A stretch of 64,000 nucleotides of DNA from assembly GCA_945873105.1 (NCBI GenBank), contig CAMCBW010000003.1:112829-176828 (forward strand), read 5' to 3'. This stretch comes from Tangfeifania diversioriginum (lineage in GTDB: Bacteria; Bacteroidota; Bacteroidia; Bacteroidales; Prolixibacteraceae). Below, piece by piece: positions 58,790 to 64,000 of this stretch. Numbering within the stretch: position 1 is the first letter of the stretch; every line of letters begins with the position of its first letter. The notes beneath the pieces were generated by a model. It was not told where the DNA came from and did not search any database. It saw only the letters and a list, made by a program, of their open reading frames with translations. A program made the translations under genes and the position numbers.

Positions 58790-59588
58790 CGATGTCGGTT
58801 GCTTTGGAAGTAGGCTTGATAGTTTGTCCATGAGTTTCCCTTTTTGCCCAGTTTCTAAATGTGAGGTTAGAGTTGATATTCTTTTGAAGAAGAGGTTTGT
58901 AGTTGTGCATCACCAGCAATAGGTGCTGAATGAACCCTACATCAAAATCAACTTTAAGCTTTTCAAATTCTTGGATGGTGAATGGCTCCTTCATTTTTGA
59001 TACCTGGGAGGCATTTTCTGTGATCCAGCTTTTGAATTTTTGAAAATCAACTTCCGCTTGGGTGGCTTCGTGCGTGTGCGTATAAACATCCTCTACTTTA
59101 CTCTTATCTACTCTACTCTTATCTACTCTAGGGCAAACTACCGGAGGATTGTCGGTTTTTTCGGGAAGTTTGGGTGATTCTTCGGGAAGTTTGGCGCATT
59201 CTTCCCGAATTTTTACATGATCAGGTATTTTCAAATCGTTCCTTTTTGCCCTTTTACACATATCGATATATCTCTTCTGAATCGATAATGAGGTTAGAAT
59301 TCTCCCATTTGTGAGCAATGCTTTATCAAAAAGCCCCACTACACCACAGTAGTTCACAACCTCTGTTACCAATGATTCTTTGATTCCAAAGTATTCAGCC
59401 ACGTCAAAGGCAGTACTCTCGTCCCACTCAATGAAACAACCTTTTACTCTGTATATTTCGCATAAAATGTAATCGTAGATAGAAATACCGGCACATGAAA
59501 AATCTTTCTTCAAGCGTTTAATTCGAATATCCTGATACCTGTCAGTATCGATATTGAAGTAGTTGAATCCGGTTTTACTGTTTGTCAT
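58749..59588 (-). CDS. Replication-initiator-like protein (DUF4373/Lin1244-like N-terminus)
   Basis: In this 279-residue protein the N-terminal third has the DUF4373/Lin1244-type pattern: NYFNIDTDRYQDIRIKRLKK, GISIYDYILCEIYRVKGCFI, VAEYFGIKESLVTEVVNYC and LFDKALLTNGRILTSLSIQK (winged-helix fold). It is followed by a Lys/Ser/Asp linker with RVDKSRVDKSKVED. The C-terminal part (KRETHGQ, ATDIDAVVGAMFEAAGM) is typical of phage initiators of Bacteroidota and Firmicutes. The gene is in the replication block, with a DnaA-domain-like protein downstream. Confidence 0.7.
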   Translation of the reverse strand: MTNSKTGFNYFNIDTDRYQDIRIKRLKKDFSCAGISIYDYILCEIYRVKGCFIEWDESTAFDVAEYFGIKESLVTEVVNYCGVVGLFDKALLTNGRILTSLSIQKRYIDMCKRAKRNDLKIPDHVKIREECAKLPEESPKLPEKTDNPPVVCPRVDKSRVDKSKVEDVYTHTHEATQAEVDFQKFKSWITENASQVSKMKEPFTIQEFEKLKVDFDVGFIQHLLLVMHNYKPLLQKNINSNLTFRNWAKRETHGQTIKPTSKATDIDAVVGAMFEAAGM

Positions 59589-59727
59589 GATGTATAGATT
59601 TTTCCTTTTTATCCATTTTGGGAAGAAAGCAGCGTTTAATCTCCTTCATCTGTTCCAGTGTACATTCATGGACAAGCGACGTGGCTATTTCAACCTTTTC
59701 CATTTCGTCTGTAAGAATCTTGTCCAT
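59575..59727 (-). CDS. Small phage protein (50 aa)
   Basis: This 50-residue open frame from ATG 59727 (MDKILTDEMEKVEIATSLVH) contains CTLEQMKEIKRCFLPKMDKK and ends HHDKQ. It starts 3 bases after the upstream gene's stop and overlaps the initiator gene by 14 bases, the tight packing of this operon, so it is probably translated. The two Cys residues and charged helix give no family. Confidence 0.55.
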   Translation of the reverse strand: MDKILTDEMEKVEIATSLVHECTLEQMKEIKRCFLPKMDKKEKSIHHDKQ

Positions 59728-59729
59728 GG

Positions 59730-59936
59730 TTAGTAAATGAATGAATTGTTACTTTGAAGTTGTCTGCGATTGTAATCCTCAATTGCCTGAGCTGGATCCT
59801 TTCCTTCCCTTATGAACAGCACCGTTTTTGCATTCACACGGACCATCACCTCCTTAATTTTCTTCTTGCGAAATTTGGCTGTAGCAGCTTCAATGCTATC
59901 AAGCTCCTTGGATCTTCCTGACCTTGTTGATATCAT
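59730..59936 (-). CDS. Small basic phage protein, unknown function
   Basis: This 68-residue basic protein (MISTRSGRSKELDSIEAATA, then KFRKKKIKEVMVRVNAKTVL, REGKDPAQAIEDYNRRQLQS) may bind nucleic acid. It is separated from the VRR-NUC gene by 5 bases and is followed 3 bases later by the 50-aa frame. No family was recognised. Confidence 0.55.
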   Translation of the reverse strand: MISTRSGRSKELDSIEAATAKFRKKKIKEVMVRVNAKTVLFIREGKDPAQAIEDYNRRQLQSNNSFIY

Positions 59937-59941
59937 GATTT

Positions 59942-60289
59942 TTAGTTTAAGTAGTTTAAAATCTCCGATCGGAATTGATCAAAATTTCGACACAACACGT
60001 ATTTGTTTCCGGCTTTTTCGGCCTCAGTTTGCCATTGCGATTGAAGATCCGATTGCTTTCCAACCTCTGTTTTCATCTCAATACAGAGGCATCCAAAGCC
60101 ATTGCGGGGAGTCAGTAGGAGTAAATCAGATACGCCGGCCACCACGCCCTGAATCTTCAGATTGACGGCTTCCCTGGCATCCCTTGAACCTCCGTTGGGA
60201 ACAGCTATCAACAGCTTGGCCATCTTCGGAAACGCAAGCCTAAACCAACGAACGCATTCAGATTGCAGGTATGCTTCTCTACTCTTCAT
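59942..60289 (-). CDS. VRR-NUC domain nuclease
   Basis: It starts at ATG 60289 (MKSREAYLQSECVRWFRLAF), giving 115 residues. The PD-(D/E)xK core is visible: ECVRWFR, then VPNGGSRDAREAVNLKIQGV, AGVSDLLLLTPRNGFGCLCI and EMKTEVGKQSDLQSQWQTEA (D, E-x-K and a Q-rich helix). This is the phage-type minimal VRR-NUC, a structure-selective nuclease thought to resolve replication or recombination intermediates. It overlaps the upstream gene by 11 bases. Confidence 0.85.
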   Translation of the reverse strand: MKSREAYLQSECVRWFRLAFPKMAKLLIAVPNGGSRDAREAVNLKIQGVVAGVSDLLLLTPRNGFGCLCIEMKTEVGKQSDLQSQWQTEAEKAGNKYVLCRNFDQFRSEILNYLN

Positions 60290-60566
60290 TGGCTTGTATT
60301 CTGTCAATTTCAGCAGCAATTAAAGCACCGGCAATGATCAGGCGTTCTTTGTATGATTTATGCAACATTTTTTGAAAGTGGTCTCTGTCCCATCCTTCAG
60401 GTGGACGATTGCGCAGTCTTTCTTTTCCAGGGATAAGTAATTTCCAAGCACCTTCCGAGAGCTCTTCTAATTCATTGTTTTCAACATCACACTCAATTGT
60501 CCTACCGTGTTTTTCAATCTGCTCTTGTCGCTCAATAGCGATCAATTCAATTCCTGATTTTTTCAT
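60279..60566 (-). CDS. Phage protein with ERQxQI...AEIDRI pattern
   Basis: With ATG 60566 (MKKSGIELIAIERQEQIEKH) the protein has 95 residues; ATGs at 60590-60593 would overlap the helicase gene. The pattern ERQEQIEKHGRTIECDVENN, then PEGWDRDHFQKMLHKSYKER and LIIAGALIAAEIDRI, matches a widespread short phage protein family of unknown role. It lies between the HARP/SNF2 helicase and VRR-NUC genes. Confidence 0.6.
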   Translation of the reverse strand: MKKSGIELIAIERQEQIEKHGRTIECDVENNELEELSEGAWKLLIPGKERLRNRPPEGWDRDHFQKMLHKSYKERLIIAGALIAAEIDRIQANEE

Positions 60567-60576
60567 AATTTCATTA

Positions 60577-62244
60577 TTAATTGTCGTCATCATCTTTCTG
60601 ATTAAATAGGTTAGCAACCATGTCAACTATGTTCTCAGGGATTTGCTCAGTGGATCCGGTTACTGCCTGGGCAATGGCTTTTTTGGTCTGGATGATCTTG
60701 TAGATTTTTCCATCGATGGTTTGCTTGCCAAGGAAGTAGTAACAGGTCACTGAGTCTTTCTGACCTATCCGGTGCGCCCGGTCCTCGCATTGCTCACAGT
60801 CGGCATATGTCCATGGAAACTCTATGAATCCAACCCTTGAGCTGGCTGTGAGAGTCAAACCAACACCAGCTGCTTTGATGGAGCAAACGATGAGTTTCAC
60901 CTTTGGATCCTTTTGAAACCTGTCAACCGCACTCTGCCTGGCTATCATATCGTCAGCTCCGGTGATGGAGACTGCACCATGGTATTTGTGCAACACTGCA
61001 GCAGCTACTTCTTTCAAGTGAATAAAAAGGATCAACTTCTCTCCAGCTTCCATGATGTCATCAACGAATTCAAAAACGTCATTGAGTTTGCCCCGTGCTG
61101 AGATGTTTTTCAGGATCCCAATCTTTACCATGATTTCTCCGCGAAGGGTACTGGCAATCTTCTCATCCGATGCATCCTTGTATTCAACCAGGTATTTGAT
61201 CAGGTCTTTCTCGGCATCATCGTACTCTTTCCGGTTGCTGATATCACAAACCACAACCTGACGTTGTTTGTCTGGGAGGTCTGTCAATACGGCTTGCTTT
61301 TCCCTGCGGATAAAACAGTTGTTTCTCAGAAGAGCATTGAGTTGCTGAAGGTTTGAGGCTTCATTGGTTCCGGCACAGTAGGTGTCAATAAAATGCCGGT
61401 AGTTTCCAAATACCTGATTCATCTGATTGATAATGAACAGCTGGGAGACAAGATCCTTGGGTTTGTTTACTACCGGGGTACCGGTTAGACCTATCACATA
61501 CTTTTTACCTGTTGTGATTCCCTTGGTAAATTTGGATTGATGGGTTTGGGAGGATTTACAGCGGTGTAATTCATCGATGATCACACTCTTGAACATCTCG
61601 ATCTCTTTGCGAAAGAAAACATCCCTGAGCGTCCACTTGGTGGGTTTGGCAATGGATGAAACGAAATACTTCTTCAGACTCTCGTAGTTGACAATAAATA
61701 CATCCGCCAGACCCGCTTCATAGAATAGTTTGTAGTTCCGCTTTACTGCATCAGTCAGTATCATGGCCTTCTTTCCGGTCACCTTTTCAAACTCACGTCT
61801 CCAGTTCTCTTTCAACGAGCTCGGGCAGATTACCAGGCATGGCCATGCTTTGACATAAGTGACAATGCCAATGCTTTGAATCGTCTTTCCAAGACCAGGC
61901 TGATCCCCAATGATTACCCGCTCGTTCTCGATCCCATATGCAATACCATGGACCTGGAATGGGTACGGCTTCAGCTTCATGAACGAAAGATCAAGGTTCT
62001 CTCCTTTGGGGACATCCTTAATGACTATCTCTACTTCTGGCTCCTGGACCTTCTTGGACAGATTCAGCTTAAATCCGTAACGGGACATGAATGCTGTTAC
62101 CTGCGGCTCATACTTGGTTGGAACAAGCCATACCTTGTTGCTGTCGTCCCACCTACGTTCGGGTAGTGATTTTACAGCTTCTACAAGGTACGGCTTGTAG
62201 GTGAACTCAATAGCATAGTTATTATTTACTACAGAGACTTGCAT
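60577..62244 (-). CDS. SNF2/HARP-like DEAD-box helicase
   Basis: In this 555-residue protein residues 1-60 resemble a HARP/SMARCAL1-type module (EFTYKPYLVEAVKSLPERRW, VWLVPTKYEPQVTAFMSRYG). Helicase motifs follow: GDQPGLGKTIQ (GLGKT 117-121), VIIDELHRCKSS (DELH 224-227), VIGLTGTPVVNKP, and C-terminal GFIEFPWTYADCEQCEDRAH with RIGQ, then VTCYYFLG. SMARCAL1-like enzymes anneal or remodel forked DNA, fitting a role in phage replication or recombination with the nearby VRR-NUC nuclease. Its start codon shares a base with the upstream stop (TGATG). Confidence 0.9.
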   Translation of the reverse strand: MQVSVVNNNYAIEFTYKPYLVEAVKSLPERRWDDSNKVWLVPTKYEPQVTAFMSRYGFKLNLSKKVQEPEVEIVIKDVPKGENLDLSFMKLKPYPFQVHGIAYGIENERVIIGDQPGLGKTIQSIGIVTYVKAWPCLVICPSSLKENWRREFEKVTGKKAMILTDAVKRNYKLFYEAGLADVFIVNYESLKKYFVSSIAKPTKWTLRDVFFRKEIEMFKSVIIDELHRCKSSQTHQSKFTKGITTGKKYVIGLTGTPVVNKPKDLVSQLFIINQMNQVFGNYRHFIDTYCAGTNEASNLQQLNALLRNNCFIRREKQAVLTDLPDKQRQVVVCDISNRKEYDDAEKDLIKYLVEYKDASDEKIASTLRGEIMVKIGILKNISARGKLNDVFEFVDDIMEAGEKLILFIHLKEVAAAVLHKYHGAVSITGADDMIARQSAVDRFQKDPKVKLIVCSIKAAGVGLTLTASSRVGFIEFPWTYADCEQCEDRAHRIGQKDSVTCYYFLGKQTIDGKIYKIIQTKKAIAQAVTGSTEQIPENIVDMVANLFNQKDDDDN

Positions 62245-62903
62245 CAGGCAACTTTTTCTTCAGGTGTTAAGACTATTGTTCCATCTTCGTCTCTGGAAGC
62301 AGAAAACCCTTCGATTTTGGCCTTCCTGCCACGTTTCTTGGGCTCCTGGGAGACGGCTACATCTTCAGCATTGAAGCCTTCATCGAAGTTCATCTCAAGC
62401 TGCTTGACAGCTACTTTCCCATCCAGATAAGCTTCTACCTCAGCAATGCAATTAATTACCACACCTGCAAACTCGGAAGAGAAGGCATAGTCTTCATCCT
62501 CGAACTTTACAGCCGGAGTGGTGATGTTCAATGTGCGGGTACCGGTCTTTTTCTGGAAGATGATCATGGCTGCTTCGCTGCCATCCTCGTCGGATCCGGT
62601 AACTACAAAGCCGGTGATAGAGATAGACGACAGCAACTCGAGATCAAACTCATAAAGTGATAGTCCGGAAGCAATGGCATTTTCAACCTTGATGGCATCG
62701 CGCAAATCCGCAATCATCACGGCATGGGGTTTAAGCTGATCGAATGCACTGACCAGATCGTCATGACAAACATCGTAGCATTTTGCTGATAGGTCTCTTG
62801 AAGATTCAATTGGTTCACCACCTTCAGGTCCGATGAAAGATTTCTTCTCGTTGTACTCTACTTCGAGACTCCTGTTTTTGATTTTTGCTTTTGTAATTCT
62901 CAT
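62244..62903 (-). CDS. Conserved-looking phage protein with AT-hook-like tail, unknown function
   Basis: This 219-residue acidic protein (MRITKAKIKNRSLEVEYNEK, then LVSAFDQLKPHAVMIADLRD, SSISITGFVVTGSDEDGSEA) ends in a basic KKRGRKAKI patch that resembles an AT-hook. It is translationally coupled to the helicase downstream. Proteins of this kind often accompany phage recombination genes, but no family was identified. Confidence 0.6.
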   Translation of the reverse strand: MRITKAKIKNRSLEVEYNEKKSFIGPEGGEPIESSRDLSAKCYDVCHDDLVSAFDQLKPHAVMIADLRDAIKVENAIASGLSLYEFDLELLSSISITGFVVTGSDEDGSEAAMIIFQKKTGTRTLNITTPAVKFEDEDYAFSSEFAGVVINCIAEVEAYLDGKVAVKQLEMNFDEGFNAEDVAVSQEPKKRGRKAKIEGFSASRDEDGTIVLTPEEKVA

Positions 62904-62926
62904 ACTCTTAATTGATTAAATGATTA

Positions 62927-63358
62927 TTAAAACCTCTCTTGATATTGTCTTTGTCCAGAAATGCCGGATGATGTTCTCATTTCTTCCTTGGCCTTGCTGA
63001 CCAAGGTACGGCACCAGTCAAGTTGATGCGTTGCTGTTCTGTTAAGCCTGTCAATCCAGTTGACCAGGTAGTTTTCTGTTTCGCAATTGGCATCGATCAG
63101 CTTGTTGATTGTTGTAACTGATAGTCCGGCCATTTTCGCTGTTTCCTGAAGAGTCTTGATGATGGATGATTTCAGTTTCTGGTCCTTGTGCCACTTGGAA
63201 TCTGCCAGCATCTTACCGGTCCTGCTGATATGAACTGCCAGGTAATTACCCCTGCCAACTACTTCATTCATATCATCAGAGCAGCTGATATTTAAGAAAG
63301 TGTCAATTTCCTTCGCTTCTTTTTCCAGTGATTCTAGTGTGCTAATGTGCTCTAGCAT
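62927..63358 (-). CDS. Helical phage protein, unknown function
   Basis: It starts at ATG 63358 (MLEHISTLESLEKEAKEIDT), directly after the stop of the repeat protein (63360); the longer frame to 63535 is a shadow of that gene. It has 143 residues, is helical and charged, with HKDQKLKSSIIKTLQETAKM and NCETENYLVNWIDRLNRTAT. No known domain was recognised. It belongs to the early block. Confidence 0.6.
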   Translation of the reverse strand: MLEHISTLESLEKEAKEIDTFLNISCSDDMNEVVGRGNYLAVHISRTGKMLADSKWHKDQKLKSSIIKTLQETAKMAGLSVTTINKLIDANCETENYLVNWIDRLNRTATHQLDWCRTLVSKAKEEMRTSSGISGQRQYQERF

Positions 63359-63359
63359 T

Positions 63360-64000
63360 TCAATTGTAATTTTCAGCCTGTTTTTTTGTGCAGAAGAAAT
63401 GGAACCCTGTCGAACATTCTTTGTCAGAGAAATCAAAATCATCAACGATAACATGATCGCCGATTTCGTAGATGGTTTTTGAATCATGCTTTGATATGCC
63501 AACTTTTTCGCCGCATATATCACCGATAATATCAATGATTACAGCTTCAGATGCCCTGCATTTTGCAGATTGTGATCCTCTGACTTGAGCCGTTTTGGGG
63601 ATTTCAGCAACGACTATAATTCCGCACAAGCATTTTTTAAATACAAGAGCTGGAGGCTCAAATGTTCTTATTAATGGTATTTCCATTCCATTAATAAGAC
63701 AGGCGTTCATGGCTGCCGCACGTACATCACAGTCACTGTCTTTGAGCCCCTTTTCAATTGTTTCAAGGGGAACATCCTTACCCTGACAGGCGTTCATGGC
63801 TGCCGCACGTACATGCCAGTCACTGTCTTTGAGCCACTTTTCAATTGTTTCAAGGGGAACATCCTTACCCTGACAGGCGTTCATGGCTGCCGCACGTACA
63901 TCACAGTCACTGTCTTTGAGCCCCTTTTCAATTGTTTCAAGGGGAACATCCTTACCCTGACAGGCGTTCATGGCTGCCGCACGTACATGCCAGTCACTGT
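63360..64000 (-). CDS. Repeat protein with DUF5758-like C-terminus (5' end outside window)
   Basis: The frame is open to the window edge, so the N-terminus is missing. The visible part has four repeats of 29 residues (AMNACQGKDVPLETIEKGLK, DSDCDVRAAA), a HEAT-like helical repeat, the last being degenerate (MNACLINGMEIPLIRTFEPP). After them come a Cys-containing segment (KKCLCGIIVVAEIPKTAQ) and a C-terminus, SKHDSKTIYEIGDHVIVDDF then ECSTGFHFFCTKKQAENYN. That end resembles the DUF5758 tail found on repeat proteins of phages and large viruses. It is likely a protein-interaction scaffold; the partner is unknown. Confidence 0.7.
   Translation of the reverse strand, partial: SDWHVRAAAMNACQGKDVPLETIEKGLKDSDCDVRAAAMNACQGKDVPLETIEKWLKDSDWHVRAAAMNACQGKDVPLETIEKGLKDSDCDVRAAAMNACLINGMEIPLIRTFEPPALVFKKCLCGIIVVAEIPKTAQVRGSQSAKCRASEAVIIDIIGDICGEKVGISKHDSKTIYEIGDHVIVDDFDFSDKECSTGFHFFCTKKQAENYN
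63700..64000 (-). repeat. Coding tandem repeat, 87-bp unit, near-identical copies with alternating variants
   Basis: CAGGCGTTCATGGCTGCCGC starts at 63700, 63787, 63874 and 63961, each exactly 87 bases apart. Copies alternate between two variants: (CAT)CACAG with GAGCCCC, giving KGL...DCDV, and (CAT)GCCAG with GAGCCAC, giving KWL...DWHV. The array continues past the window edge. Confidence 0.85.

Larger units (their letters stand above)
22935..64000 (-). mobile_element. Siphovirus-type prophage next to tRNA-Ser (right end outside window)
   Basis: From 23.1 kb to the window edge almost every gene is on the minus strand and in phage order: early replication and modification genes to the right, then terminase, portal, head, tail, fibres and lysis to the left. 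A full structural set with tape measure and no contractile-sheath gene indicates a siphovirus. The location at the 3' end of a tRNA-Ser suggests integration there, but no integrase and no second att copy are in the window, so the exact left boundary is a guess. Confidence 0.85.

Noticed and set aside
63359..63535. N-terminal extension of the helical early protein
   Set aside because: It overlaps the C-terminal DUF5758-like part of the repeat protein, which is clearly coding in the other frame.
63700..64000. Regular 87-bp spacing considered as a CRISPR array
   Set aside because: Whole units repeat with no unique spacers, the period is a multiple of three and the frame is open through all copies, so it is a coding repeat.

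Overview
The window is a Bacteroidota chromosome segment, probably Bacteroidales or Marinilabiliales (the order is inferred, not resolved). Evidence for the phylum: promoters match the Bacteroidota TTTG / TAnnTTTG pattern rather than TTGACA/TATAAT, Shine-Dalgarno sites are weak, a TonB-plug-containing surface protein is present, and intergenic spaces carry inverted-repeat elements. Bases 1-22.9 kb are host chromosome. From about 22.94 kb to the right edge (64.0 kb) the window is a tailed-phage genome, almost entirely on the minus strand, lying directly 3' of a tRNA-Ser(GCU) gene. Its right end, and any integrase, lie outside the window.

Host region: the 3' end of a large surface protein; an AsmA-like membrane-anchored protein; a four-gene metal-efflux-type RND operon (His-rich small protein, adaptor, CusA/CzcA-type pump, TolC-type channel); then housekeeping genes: valS, trpS, a DEDD-type 3'-5' exonuclease, udk, a Dabb protein, manA, engB, prs, rplY, pth and an S4 RNA-binding protein. 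A 5'-nucleotidase split over two overlapping genes, in reversed domain order, ends this part. At least four families of intergenic repeats or inverted repeats lie between 12 and 21 kb.

Phage region, read right to left in the direction of transcription: a protein with alternating 29-residue repeats; small proteins; a HARP/SNF2 helicase; a VRR-NUC nuclease; a replication-initiator-like protein and a DnaA-domain-IV-like protein; a modification block (C5-cytosine methyltransferase, SNF2 helicase fused to a methyltransferase, PAPS-reductase-like PP-loop enzyme, ASCH-like protein, AP2-only protein); a terminator near 51.06 kb; a ParB-methyltransferase fusion; terminase small and large subunits, portal, and MuF head-morphogenesis protein with a CdiA-CT-like nuclease tail; scaffold, decoration and major capsid proteins; connector and tail-completion proteins; major tail protein followed by a TTCG terminator; tail-assembly chaperones joined by a -1 frameshift site; a 1382-residue tape measure; Dit-like and tail-tip proteins; repeat-bearing fibres and an F5/8-type-C adhesin; and a lysis block (TM/coiled-coil holin candidate, membrane-anchored CHAP endolysin, unimolecular-spanin candidate). 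The absence of any contractile sheath gene, with a long tape measure, indicates a siphovirus.

The most interesting points are the frameshifted tail chaperones, the MuF-toxin fusion with a lone opposite-strand gene and a structured intergenic element beside it, the helicase/methyltransferase/PP-loop block with altered catalytic motifs, the fused membrane endolysin next to a u-spanin candidate, and the alternating 87-bp coding repeat at the right edge. All family assignments were made by reading motifs, without database searches.
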